A DNA stretch of 64,000 nt. Origin: Pseudomonas nitroreducens TX1 (GTDB lineage: Bacteria > Pseudomonadota > Gammaproteobacteria > Pseudomonadales > Pseudomonadaceae). How positions within the stretch are numbered: position 1 is the first letter of the stretch; each line of letters opens with the position of its first letter. The notes beneath the pieces are model-generated. The model was not told the DNA's origin, searched no databases, and saw only the letters and a program-made list of their open reading frames with translations. Below, one piece after another: positions 18,043 through 25,923 of the stretch. Made by a program: the position numbers and the translations under genes. Location of the stretch: NCBI RefSeq assembly GCF_000313755.1, contig NZ_AMZB01000121.1:1-64000 (forward strand), given 5' to 3'.

Positions 18043-19407
18043 TTATGAGCGACTCGTTGGTGTGCAGCAGGTCGATTTCTGGGCCACAACTGCAGCGGGA
18101 GACTCTTGCGTACCACAGCAACTGGCCTGCGCCGGTGCTGCGGGTGCACAGCAACTCGACGACTGCTCCTGCTCTTCGAACTGAAGGCTGCAGACTCCCG
18201 TTTCGGGTAGTTCGAGCTCGACACGCCGGGCAGCTTCCCAGTCGCCCGCGAGCCCTGCCGCTACAGAGCGAACTTGCTCATAGCCCGTTAGCATCAGGAA
18301 GGTCGGGGCCCGGCCGTAGCTCTTCATTCCGACAATAAAAATCCCCTCGTCAGGATGAGAGAGTTCATCGATGCCATGTGGGCGAACCGTCCCGCAGCTG
18401 TGCTCGTTCGGATCAATCAGCGGGGCCAGTTGGGTTGGGGCTTGAGTGGCAGGATCAATTGCCAGCCTTAGCTCTCCCAGCAGCTGAAGGTTGGGCCGGA
18501 AGCCCGTGGCTACGATGATTTCGTCGACTTCCGGCAGTGTTTCGCCATTGCTATGGACGACGAGTCCTTGGCCAGTGGTATCAACCCGGTTGATCGATAT
18601 GCCTTGGAACAGAGTGATCTTCTCCTGTTCGAGCAACGCTCGGATGCGAAGGCCCAGGTTGCCGCGCTCGGCGAGCTTGTCGTTGGCACCACCGCCCAGA
18701 ATTTTCTCCAGAGAGTGGCCACGAATGCCCCAGAACACCTTGGTGCCAGGCAGTCCAACCAGATCCTGCAAGGCGTTGAAGGCAGAGTGCCCGCCACCCA
18801 CGACCAGTACGCGGCGGCCCACGTAGCGCTCACGTGCACCACCGGTTACATCGGGAATGCCATAAGCAATATGCGCGCTCGCTTCCAACTCGCCCAATGC
18901 GGGAATGCCTGAGGCGCCCATCCAGTTCGGAGTTTCATAGGTGCCTGAGGCATCGACCACGGCGCGAGCGAGGATGTCCTGCTCACCGTTGGGGCCAGCA
19001 ATGCGCACCAGAAACGGTGAAGCAGTACGACCCTTGGTTTTCAGCGCATCAGCCCCCGACTTGGTCACCGCGAGGACGCGAGTATTCAGACGTGTCCGCT
19101 CCCGGATCAGCGGAAGAGCAGCGAGCGGAAGGAGATAGCGATCCAACAGCTCGCGTCCGGTGGGATATGTGTCAGGACGCGGAGCTTCCCAGCCAGTCGC
19201 GGCCAGAAGCTTGGCCGCCTCCTTGTCCACGTTGTATTCCCAGGGCGAAAACAAGCTGACGTGCCCCCACTGGCTGATGCTTGCTCCAGCCTGATTTCCT
19301 GCCTCAATGACTAGCGGATTCAGATCACGAGCCAGGAGGTGGGCAGCAGCGGCCAGTCCAACTGGGCCGGCGCCAATAACGACAACGGGAAGGTCAGTCA
19401 GGCTCAT
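18043..19407 (-). CDS. FAD/NAD(P)-dependent monooxygenase-like flavoprotein with Cys-rich tail (ArsO-like)
   Basis: A 454-residue flavoprotein. VVIGAGPVGLAAAAHL is the N-terminal FAD Rossmann loop, VLVVGGGHSAFNALQDL the central NAD(P) loop, and DEIIVATGFRPN the ATG motif of class B monooxygenase/thioredoxin reductase-like proteins. The C-terminus has three Cys-Cys pairs spaced through an Ala/Gln/Ser linker, like the ArsD tail, suggesting As(III) binding. It resembles ArsO-type proteins of ars clusters, whose reaction is poorly defined. The ATG overlaps the arsN stop (ATGA). Confidence 0.78.
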   Translation of the reverse strand: MSLTDLPVVVIGAGPVGLAAAAHLLARDLNPLVIEAGNQAGASISQWGHVSLFSPWEYNVDKEAAKLLAATGWEAPRPDTYPTGRELLDRYLLPLAALPLIRERTRLNTRVLAVTKSGADALKTKGRTASPFLVRIAGPNGEQDILARAVVDASGTYETPNWMGASGIPALGELEASAHIAYGIPDVTGGARERYVGRRVLVVGGGHSAFNALQDLVGLPGTKVFWGIRGHSLEKILGGGANDKLAERGNLGLRIRALLEQEKITLFQGISINRVDTTGQGLVVHSNGETLPEVDEIIVATGFRPNLQLLGELRLAIDPATQAPTQLAPLIDPNEHSCGTVRPHGIDELSHPDEGIFIVGMKSYGRAPTFLMLTGYEQVRSVAAGLAGDWEAARRVELELPETGVCSLQFEEQEQSSSCCAPAAPAQASCCGTQESPAAVVAQKSTCCTPTSRS

Positions 19408-19919
19408 GCTGATTCTCCAGAGACAGGTTGATTCGAAGAGATGACCCGCTCGACGATGGCGCAGTCCAGCCAGCGGCCTTCCAGGCAAGCGTGTTTCTCG
19501 TAGACGCCAACCTGTCTGAACCCGCAGGAGCGGCAGAGCGCGAGGCTCGCCTCGTTGAAGGTGAAAATCCGAGAAAGGACTTTCCAGAATCCGCGTGCTT
19601 CTGCCTCCGCCAACAGGGCATTCAAGAGCACTTTCCCGATACCACGACCTCGCGCATCCCGGCGCAGGTAGATCGAGAAATCAGCGATACCGTCATAGCA
19701 GGTGCGCGCGCGATAGCTGCTCAAGTTCGCCCAGGCAACCACCTCACCATCAAGCTCAACCACCAGAACTGGGTAGCGCGACATATCGGCCACCTTGGGC
19801 TGCATGTCCTCGACGGTGCGCGGCTGGGTCTCGAACGTGGAGCTGCGATCTTCGATGCCTTGGTTGTAGATATCGGTGATGGCTTGGCTATCACTGAGCT
19901 TTGCGAGGCGGACTAGCAT
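19404..19919 (-). CDS. arsN: ArsN-type GNAT N-acetyltransferase
   Basis: A 171-residue GNAT acetyltransferase. RDARGRGIGKVLLNAL is the acetyl-CoA pyrophosphate loop and IYNQGIEDRSSTFET near the N-terminus is typical of the phosphinothricin/arsinothricin acetyltransferase group. ArsN1 detoxifies the antibiotic arsinothricin by acetylating its amino group; phosphinothricin is a weaker alternative. It is the first gene of the arsN-flavoprotein-arsD-arsA unit, and a putative MarR operator lies 17 nt upstream of its ATG. Confidence 0.85.
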   Translation of the reverse strand: MLVRLAKLSDSQAITDIYNQGIEDRSSTFETQPRTVEDMQPKVADMSRYPVLVVELDGEVVAWANLSSYRARTCYDGIADFSIYLRRDARGRGIGKVLLNALLAEAEARGFWKVLSRIFTFNEASLALCRSCGFRQVGVYEKHACLEGRWLDCAIVERVISSNQPVSGESA

Positions 19920-19935
19920 CGTGCTTTCCTTTTGA

Positions 19936-19948
19936 TTGGTAGTAACAA
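19936..19948. promoter_or_regulatory. putative MarR operator, arsN promoter
   Basis: A 13-bp site matching TTGTTASNNSCAA (reads TTGTTACTACCAA on the minus strand). The same motif lies upstream of marR and of the MFS gene, so the three promoters are likely one regulon. Confidence 0.55.
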
Positions 19949-19979
19949 CAATATAGTTAAAAAAGGGGGAGCTACCCCC

Positions 19980-20477
19980 TCACTTGTCCTTGGTCTGACC
20001 TGGGCAGCATTCACTGACAAGGCCACAACGAATCTCGGCAGCTCGAGTGAGCTGGCGGAGTAAAGTCAGCGCACCCTGGCGAACCTCGGCCGGCATGCCG
20101 CTAATCATTTCCTTCTCTTCGGCGATCAGGTCGGCTCGAATACGTTCGTACAAGTCTGCGCCGGCTTCAGTAGCTTGAACTCGTACTGCACGGCGGTCTT
20201 CTGGATCTTCAACGCGCGACACGTAGCCCTTGCGCTCGAGGGTATCGACCACCCGGCTCGCAGTGCTCTTGTCCAGGAACATCTCCTCAGCGAGTGCCTG
20301 GAGGCGGAGCGGCCCCTGCTTCACCAAGGTCTCAACGGCGTAGCACTGAGTCACTGAAACGTCGTAGCAGCAAATACGGTCGCGGTCTCTGAACTGGTAG
20401 ACCCGCACCAGTTGGTTCAGCGCTTCATACAGGGCTTCTGCATCCTGGCTCAGGTCGTCGGTACGCTTGTTCGGCAT
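19980..20477 (-). CDS. MarR-family regulator with Cys pairs
   Basis: A 165-residue MarR regulator. The winged helix carries LQALAEEMFLDKSTASRVVD followed by the wing EDPEDRRAVRV. A Cys-Cys pair near residue 36 (RICCYD) and another in the tail (SECCPG) could sense arsenic or oxidants by thiol chemistry. It is divergent from the MFS gene. A near-palindromic 13-16-bp site overlaps its promoter, and copies before arsN and the MFS gene suggest it represses all three. Confidence 0.85.
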   Translation of the reverse strand: MPNKRTDDLSQDAEALYEALNQLVRVYQFRDRDRICCYDVSVTQCYAVETLVKQGPLRLQALAEEMFLDKSTASRVVDTLERKGYVSRVEDPEDRRAVRVQATEAGADLYERIRADLIAEEKEMISGMPAEVRQGALTLLRQLTRAAEIRCGLVSECCPGQTKDK

Positions 20478-20492
20478 GTCATTTCCAATTGG

Positions 20493-20508
20493 TTGTTACA
20501 TGCAACAA
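20493..20508. promoter_or_regulatory. putative MarR operator, autoregulatory
   Basis: TTGTTACATGCAACAA, a 16-bp near-perfect palindrome with one mismatched pair, lies 16 nt upstream of the marR start. Its first 13 bp match the motif found before arsN and the MFS gene. Confidence 0.65.
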
Positions 20509-20582
20509 TATTCCGAGCGAATACTACGGTCAAGCGCCTGCCTCCTTCGATTGACCAGAATGGTCACGTTGGTCTAGCTTGG

Positions 20583-20595
20583 TTGCTACTAACAA
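20583..20595. promoter_or_regulatory. putative MarR operator, MFS gene promoter
   Basis: TTGCTACTAACAA matches the TTGTTASNNSCAA motif on the minus strand (TTGTTAGTAGCAA). It lies 7 nt before the earliest start codon of the MFS gene, where a bound repressor would block initiation. Confidence 0.55.
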
Positions 20596-20601
20596 CTATA
20601 C

Positions 20602-21810
20602 GTGCAGGGTACCGTGACTCAGCTCGAATCACACGTTCCAGCCGCCCCTAATCGTCTCCGGTTGGTGTCCGCACTGGGCATAACCCAGATCTTTGCGTGG
20701 GGCTCCACCTTCTACCTGCCGGCAGTGCTGGCAAGCCCGATTGCACGGGACACTGGCTGGTCTCTATCGGCAGTTGTCGGTGGTCTGTCCTGGGGGATGT
20801 TAGTGGCAGGGCTCTGCTCGCCTGTTGCTGGCCGCCTGCTTGAGCGGCACGGAGGGCGTGTCGTACTCGCCTTCAGTTCGTTGATGCTGAGCGTGGGTCT
20901 CTTGGTGATGTCCACCGCAAGCAGTTTGTGGGTCTACTACTTGTCCTGGTCAATTCTTGGCTTGGGGATGGCCAGTGGTTTGTATGATTCGGCCTTCGCC
21001 ACACTAGGTACGCTGCTGGGAGCGCGCGCTCGTGGGGCGATCACGGGACTCACCCTAATTGGCGGGTTCGCGAGCACTGCCGGGTGGCCCGCCATGGCTG
21101 CACTTGAATCCTGGTGTGGGTGGCGGGAGACCTGCTGGGTGCTCGCAGCGGTACATGCAGTGATCGGCTTGCCGATCCATTGGCTGGCAGTCCCCAAGCC
21201 AGTCAACGTGGCGAAAGAAGTGCCGAAGCAGAGGCAGATTGCCCTCGCTGAGGATCGATCTACTCGCCAGCTCTTCTGGTTAGTGGCTGGCCTGCTGACG
21301 GTCATTGCATTCGTTATGGCAAGCCTTTCGGTTCATCTGCTGACGTCATTGCAGCAGCTTGGGATTCCGACCGTAACAGTGCTGGCAATCGGCATGGTCA
21401 TCGGCCCGGCTCAAGTGGTGGCGAGAGTGCTGGAGTTCTCCCTTGCGCGACATCTCCATCCGACCTGGTCTGCCCGAGTTGGTGTGCTGATAAGCCTGAT
21501 CGGTATCTGCTTACTCATCCCAGGCACTCCATGGCTGGCATTCGTCGCTGCTGCGCTATATGGGGCGGGCGTCGGAATCCTCACTATCGCGAGAGGAACA
21601 CTGCCGCTGGTGCTATTCGGCGCCGAAGGCTATGGAGCGAGGATGGGAGTCTTAGCACGACCAATGCTTCTGGCGCAGGCCGCCGGGCCATTCGCTGCAG
21701 CGTTTGTGCTGAGTGGGCAACGAGCGTCGGTGATGCTCGAGCTGATGGCGGTACTGGTCGCCATCGCATTGTTCGCAAGCCTCAAGCTACCGACAAGGTC
21801 GTTGGTTTGA
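20602..21810 (+). CDS. major facilitator transporter of the arsenic island
   Basis: About 400 residues with twelve hydrophobic segments and the MFS loop VAGRLLERHGGR between segments 2 and 3. No closer subfamily is certain; ArsK-like or other arsenical MFS exporters are plausible given the MarR-arsN context. The start is unclear: GTG at 20602 has no ribosome binding site, and GTG at 20614 has only AGGG 3 nt upstream, so a leaderless transcript is possible. It is the last intact gene before the island boundary. Confidence 0.8.
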   Translation: MQGTVTQLESHVPAAPNRLRLVSALGITQIFAWGSTFYLPAVLASPIARDTGWSLSAVVGGLSWGMLVAGLCSPVAGRLLERHGGRVVLAFSSLMLSVGLLVMSTASSLWVYYLSWSILGLGMASGLYDSAFATLGTLLGARARGAITGLTLIGGFASTAGWPAMAALESWCGWRETCWVLAAVHAVIGLPIHWLAVPKPVNVAKEVPKQRQIALAEDRSTRQLFWLVAGLLTVIAFVMASLSVHLLTSLQQLGIPTVTVLAIGMVIGPAQVVARVLEFSLARHLHPTWSARVGVLISLIGICLLIPGTPWLAFVAAALYGAGVGILTIARGTLPLVLFGAEGYGARMGVLARPMLLAQAAGPFAAAFVLSGQRASVMLELMAVLVAIALFASLKLPTRSLV

Positions 21811-21868
21811 GGGTAGCGCGATGGTCCGCTATTGGCCGTGTTCTGCCTGTCGCCTCTTCTGCGTGATT

Positions 21869-21932
21869 GGTCAAGTCGGATGCAAACGGTGGTCAGCGGC
21901 AATGCAATTGGGCGGTCAAGTGCGATGCAATT
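21869..21932. repeat. three direct repeats resembling a transposon end
   Basis: Three 18-19-bp copies of GGTCAAGTsCGATGCAAtt start at 21869, 21891 and 21914 (spacing 22 and 23 bp); the middle copy is the most diverged. Closely spaced repeats at one end are typical of transposase binding sites in IS21-family and Tn7-like elements. The last copy stops about 10 bp from where a backbone gene is cut off. No transposase remains nearby. Confidence 0.6.
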
Positions 21933-21941
21933 ACGCACGCT

Positions 21942-22139
21942 TTCATGGAGTAGGCGGGAAACAGGACACCTTGGGTCCACGCGAAGCGTTCCCTTTACGA
22001 TGCTGATGTGATTGACGAAGCCTTTTGCACCAGGACTGATTTCTACTGAAAGGCCGATTTCGCGCAGAAAAGCGACAGCCCTCTGAGCGTGCGGGCATTT
22101 CATCGCGAGTGGTGAGGTTTGTTCCACGATTAGTCTCAT
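21942..22139 (-). pseudogene. N-terminal fragment of a probable ImmA/IrrE-like metallopeptidase
   Basis: The first 66 codons from ATG 22139 have the look of a real gene: DPRCPVSRLLHE would be the first half of an HExxH zinc site. After that Glu the sequence changes to repeat DNA and the second His is lost. The frame continues into low-quality sequence antisense to the MFS gene. I infer that an intact gene was cut by insertion or deletion at the island boundary. The family call rests on the LLHE context only. Confidence 0.45.
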
Positions 22140-22143
22140 AGAG

Positions 22144-22165
22144 GCCGTGCCCCTCAGGGCACGGC
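22144..22165 (-). terminator. hairpin after the nuclease gene
   Basis: GCCGTGCCC-CTCA-GGGCACGGC, a perfect 9-bp stem with a 4-nt loop, starts 7 nt downstream of the minus-strand nuclease stop at 22172. There is only a short T run. Confidence 0.65.
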
Positions 22166-22171
22166 TTGCAG

Positions 22172-24862
22172 TCATCGGGTGAGGACGCCCAGGTACTCGT
22201 AACCGATCGGGAGGGGCGTGCCATTTTGCAGCCAGGCGGTGCCATCGGTGAAGCCCGTGCTCATCTCATCCAGCTTTTCCGACCATGCGTCACGCTGTCC
22301 TTCCCAGGCTCCTTCGCTGTTCACTCCACTACCTTTGCCCGCCTTAGGCACAATCGTGTCAGTGAAGTTGGAGCGGGTGTGGAAACCAAGGCTGCGGCTG
22401 TTCACCTGAGCCAGCGCTACACCGTCGATTCGATGTGCCCCTCTGGTGTTGGAATCGATCTTTGTCGCGTAGATCGGCAACTGCGGCTCGGTCAGCGTGT
22501 CAGCGTTCAGGCTCGTCATCCGCATAGTCGCGCCGGATTTGTAGTCGAGCACCAATTCTCTGAAGTCCTTCTCGTCGTCGGACAGGAATACGCGATCCCG
22601 ACGGTCCAGCTTGACCGTAATGCTCACCAGACCGACCGAGATGTCGTGTGGCTCCTCAAACCCGATTACCTTGAATTCGTGGGTGCGCTTCATCTCCAGG
22701 CGCAGCCAGTCCAGCACCAGCGACTCAAGGCGCATACGCTCAAGGGCGATCACCCGTTTGCCATAGCGCCAGATCAGCTTGTTGAGAAGCTGTTCTGAGG
22801 CCTGGGCCACGCAGTCCCGGATTTTCACGGCGAGTTCGGTCGAGCTCATCTTCTTCAGGGCCTTGGAGGTCCTGACCTCCGTCCAGAAGAGCTCCAGCAC
22901 CAGGTGGATCATGGTTCCCTGAATGCGCGGGTCCAGGCCAATGACCGGCTCTGGGAACATCTCTGCGCGGAGTCTGTTGCGGGCGAAGGACAGGAATGGA
23001 GCCTCAGCGTAGTCCTTGAAGATGCGAACGCCGCCCTTGATCCAGGTGAGTTCCTCTGCAGATACCGGGCCCACGGTCTCGGGGACCACCAAGCTACGGT
23101 CGAGATGACCAAGCAACTGGTCGACAAACACACCGTGAGACTGCACAGACGGCGTTGCCGAGGGCCAGGCACCAAACAGTTCGCTGGGGCTCACCGCCGC
23201 GCCCTTATCGTTGTGCGCCGGGCACGACACGGTTACGTCCGGGCTGATGCTGAGGAGCGCAGCTACGACCTTGCTTGCGTACTCCAGCGCACCCTCGCTG
23301 GAGGCTGCCGGGATACCCGAGGAGATCTGCAGGTCGAGCGGGAGGAATGGCGAGGGGTCAATTCGCGCCGGAAGGACAGTGCTGGAGGCCCCGATGATCC
23401 AGACCGAGTCGAATTGCAGGCCTATGGCGTCCTCGTAACCGAGGATCGATACCGGAGCTACGTGGGAGATTCTCGGCTGGAACTGACGGGTATCGACGAC
23501 CTCCCTCAGCCACATGAACGCGCGGGTGTATTCCACGCGGCCCAACTGGGTGTCCAGAGTCCGGAAGAGAGCCAGGGCTTCATCCCATGCCTTGAGCGTC
23601 TGGAAGTTCGCAGAGTCCAACTCTTTGGTACCGGGCCAGCCCATCCCGGTCAGGGCTTGGCTGAAGTGGTCAGCCCATTGAGAGGGATAGCGTTTGGATT
23701 CGCCATTGAGCTGCGCTGCGAGCATGCCGGCGAAGCGCTCACGGAAATCCGGAATCGCGTCCCCCTTGAACACGCCGATCGCTCGGAGGAAGTCTTCACC
23801 ACCCATCGAGAGACCCAAGTTGTCGCGCAACCAGAGATCGACAAGAGCACGGGAGTTACCCTCATTCACATCGCCGGCAATCCACGGCGAACGCAGTACA
23901 CGGCTGAAGGCCTCAGTGTCAGCCTCTTTCGGGGTAATCGAGAGGATATCCATTGCTGCGCGAATCAGCGGTCGGCTTCCCAGGGTGGCACCGCTGGAAA
24001 TATCCCAGGGGGTTCGGCTATCGGCGTCAGACTCGCCGGGAATCAGAGATGCCGGACTGCAGTGGAGAGACAACGCCTCGATCAGCGGCGCTTGGTAGGT
24101 GCGGATGTCCGGCACGAGGATCGCCAGTTGCGGGGCTGCGAGGGGAGTTGCAACGTACGGAGACAGCTGCTGGTTCACCCATTCGGCAACCAGCCCAAAT
24201 TCGTCGCCTTGGTTGCTTGCTTTCATCAGTTTGGGTGTGGATTGGGAGCCACAAAGCTCGACGTCCACCACCTCGGTTCCACGCGCGGTAATGGCATCGA
24301 ACAGGGCCTTCTCGGCCGGGTTCATGTCGATGATGCCAACGATGACGATCTTGCTCGGCAACTTAACCTCACCGGACAGAACGGCCTTACGGAGCAGCTC
24401 AGGGAGCTGAGCGCGGAACACCATTCCTTGGGAAACATTCTCCCGGTTGAGGATGTCTTGGATCTGCCAGAACACCTCCAGCTCACGTTTGAAGCGGAAT
24501 CGATCTTGATCCATCGGGATGCGGTACTTGAGAGCTTGCGAGTAGGCGCTACCGATGCGGCGGGAGGTGGCCATCGACGAAATGAGGGTCGCCGGCATCA
24601 GGCCGGACTGGTCTGCAATGCCCTTCACTACAGCAAGCTCCTGAATCGGATAGAGCAACTGCTCTGCCGGCATCAGTTCGAGCCAGGCGTTTTCAATCCA
24701 GGACGACACGGTCTGGATGTGGCCCTTGTTGAACCAGGCCTTCTTCCCGGTCATGGATTGAAGGAGCGCCGACTGGAGCCTGAGGTGTCGAGCTACGCGC
24801 TCGGTAGAGGTCAACACCAATGTGCTGTCGTTCAGTTCCGCCAGCTCTTTCAGGAATTTCAT
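22172..24862 (-). CDS. PD-(D/E)XK nuclease, probable DNA repair protein (AddB/RecB-like)
   Basis: An 896-residue protein. The C-terminal third carries the RecB-type nuclease motifs GTMIHLVLELFW, LVLDYKSG near residue 771 (catalytic Asp and Lys), and EPQLPIYA. The N-terminal part resembles an inactivated UvrD-like helicase as in AddB (TSTERVARHLR start) but has no Walker A. This matches the family described as probable DNA repair protein TIGR03623. It would process or protect plasmid DNA ends. The ATG has a GGAG site. It is divergent from the EAL gene across a 160-bp region with a tandem operator-like repeat. Confidence 0.8.
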   Translation of the reverse strand: MKFLKELAELNDSTLVLTSTERVARHLRLQSALLQSMTGKKAWFNKGHIQTVSSWIENAWLELMPAEQLLYPIQELAVVKGIADQSGLMPATLISSMATSRRIGSAYSQALKYRIPMDQDRFRFKRELEVFWQIQDILNRENVSQGMVFRAQLPELLRKAVLSGEVKLPSKIVIVGIIDMNPAEKALFDAITARGTEVVDVELCGSQSTPKLMKASNQGDEFGLVAEWVNQQLSPYVATPLAAPQLAILVPDIRTYQAPLIEALSLHCSPASLIPGESDADSRTPWDISSGATLGSRPLIRAAMDILSITPKEADTEAFSRVLRSPWIAGDVNEGNSRALVDLWLRDNLGLSMGGEDFLRAIGVFKGDAIPDFRERFAGMLAAQLNGESKRYPSQWADHFSQALTGMGWPGTKELDSANFQTLKAWDEALALFRTLDTQLGRVEYTRAFMWLREVVDTRQFQPRISHVAPVSILGYEDAIGLQFDSVWIIGASSTVLPARIDPSPFLPLDLQISSGIPAASSEGALEYASKVVAALLSISPDVTVSCPAHNDKGAAVSPSELFGAWPSATPSVQSHGVFVDQLLGHLDRSLVVPETVGPVSAEELTWIKGGVRIFKDYAEAPFLSFARNRLRAEMFPEPVIGLDPRIQGTMIHLVLELFWTEVRTSKALKKMSSTELAVKIRDCVAQASEQLLNKLIWRYGKRVIALERMRLESLVLDWLRLEMKRTHEFKVIGFEEPHDISVGLVSITVKLDRRDRVFLSDDEKDFRELVLDYKSGATMRMTSLNADTLTEPQLPIYATKIDSNTRGAHRIDGVALAQVNSRSLGFHTRSNFTDTIVPKAGKGSGVNSEGAWEGQRDAWSEKLDEMSTGFTDGTAWLQNGTPLPIGYEYLGVLTR

Positions 24863-24936
24863 CTGATCTGATCTCCGTATGAGTTGGAGTCAGATTAACG
24901 AGGCATTTCTGTGCCACCACCCGTCGGAGTTGCCAG

Positions 24937-24963
24937 TTTCGCATCCGAATTTCGCATCCGAAA
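24937..24963. repeat. tandem pair of GCATCC variants of the backbone 14-bp palindrome
   Basis: TTTCGCATCCGAA occurs twice, at 24937 and 24950, sharing one T. Each copy differs by one base (C for G) from the palindrome TTTCGCATGCGAAA that recurs elsewhere in the backbone. It lies 75 nt upstream of the nuclease start and next to the EAL promoter motif. Confidence 0.6.
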
Positions 24964-24969
24964 TCCTGA

Positions 24970-24998
24970 TTTGGAGCAGTCGCTGACCACTATTGGGG
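24970..24998 (+). promoter_or_regulatory. GCAC-N8-CACTATT promoter-like motif before the EAL gene
   Basis: GCAG, then 8 nt, then CACTATT at 24988-24994, read toward the EAL gene. One of five backbone copies (others near 35740, 39905, 59730, 61455), all oriented toward a gene start. Confidence 0.6.
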
Positions 24999-25022
24999 AA
25001 AGAACCCAAGCGATCCCTTCCG

Positions 25023-25766
25023 ATGATGATCAGCCATCCCCGAAGTACCGCTGTTGCTGTGCCAGAGCTTGAGCTTGCGTTGGTTGTCCAGCCTGTGATG
25101 CGGGTTGGTAGTGGCCTTCCCATGCCTGTCGCCTATGAGTGCCTGCTTCGCGTCGTCCAAGCGGGGGAGTTAGCTCCTCCGGCTCGGATCATCGCAGCTG
25201 CCGAAGAGGACGGGTCAATTGTAGGTCTCGACATGTGGGTTGCCTCGCAAGCCGCCCGGATCGCTGGGGCCTTCCCTCACGCATCCCTGTGGGTGAACAG
25301 CTCACAGATCTCCATCGGTGACAGCCGCTTCATTGAGCACGCAATCTCGGAGTTTGATCGACACGGGGTCACTTCGCGTATGACCTTCGAGATCACCGAA
25401 TCGGCAAATGGTGATGCATTCAAGATCATCCAGGGACTCGAGCGCCTGAACCTTCGGGCAATGCCGGTGATGCTGGATGACCTGCGTGACGGGTTCGCAA
25501 AGCGGCAGCTGTTGATGAACAAGGCCGTTACCGGGTGCAAGCTCTCACGGCGAACAACTCAGGAGCTTGCTACGAGTTCCTCTGTCCGAGCAGAGGTTGA
25601 GAGCCTGGTTCGATCTTGCAGGGCCGCGGGTAAGAGGGTGGTACTGGAAGGGATCGAGCATGCGGGAGAACTGGAGTTGGCACTGAACCTCGATATTGAG
25701 CTGTGCCAGGGGTTCTTCTTCGGGCGGCCGGCCCGGCCGGAGATTTTCCTACACGAAAGAGGCTAG
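25023..25766 (+). CDS. EAL-domain (cyclic-di-GMP phosphodiesterase-like) protein
   Basis: About 247 residues, essentially a lone EAL domain. Signature positions are present but altered: YECLLR for EALLR, WVNSS for the VNLS motif, EITES, LDDLRDGF for LDDFGTGY, a Lys in CKLSRR, EGIE, and QGFFFGRP. Most metal and catalytic residues are retained, so activity is plausible, while altered motifs leave open a c-di-GMP-binding role. ATG 25023 (or 25026) is used; an in-frame TTG at 24993 would lie in the promoter motif. No clear ribosome binding site. Its place next to a pilus operon suggests control of pilus or biofilm behaviour. Confidence 0.82.
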   Translation: MMISHPRSTAVAVPELELALVVQPVMRVGSGLPMPVAYECLLRVVQAGELAPPARIIAAAEEDGSIVGLDMWVASQAARIAGAFPHASLWVNSSQISIGDSRFIEHAISEFDRHGVTSRMTFEITESANGDAFKIIQGLERLNLRAMPVMLDDLRDGFAKRQLLMNKAVTGCKLSRRTTQELATSSSVRAEVESLVRSCRAAGKRVVLEGIEHAGELELALNLDIELCQGFFFGRPARPEIFLHERG

Positions 25767-25883
25767 CCAGGTCACCTATCCTCCTCCGCGTCGCGTGGGT
25801 TTGAGACTAATCCTCCACCTTGAATTGCCATTGGCCAATACTCAGCGCAAATTCTGGTTGATGGATCGATCCGCAGGGAGGAA

Positions 25884-25905
25884 TGGATGACGGCGATGTC
25901 ATCCA
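25884..25905. terminator. hairpin between convergent EAL and pilT genes
   Basis: TGGATGAC-GGCGAT-GTCATCCA, an 8-bp perfect stem, lies 19 nt beyond the end of pilT and 118 nt beyond the EAL stop. Likely 3' end of the pilus transcript. Confidence 0.5.
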
Positions 25906-25923
25906 CCGTGCTCCTGGCTTTGG

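Noticed and set aside
1-21810. Classical transposon carrying the metal genes
   Set aside because: No transposase, resolvase or paired inverted ends were recognised in the window; only a one-sided repeat cluster near 21.9 kb.
22904-24871. 655-codon plus-strand open frame
   Set aside because: Antisense to the PD-(D/E)XK nuclease gene; Arg/His/Glu-rich with no domain motifs, a product of high GC codon bias.
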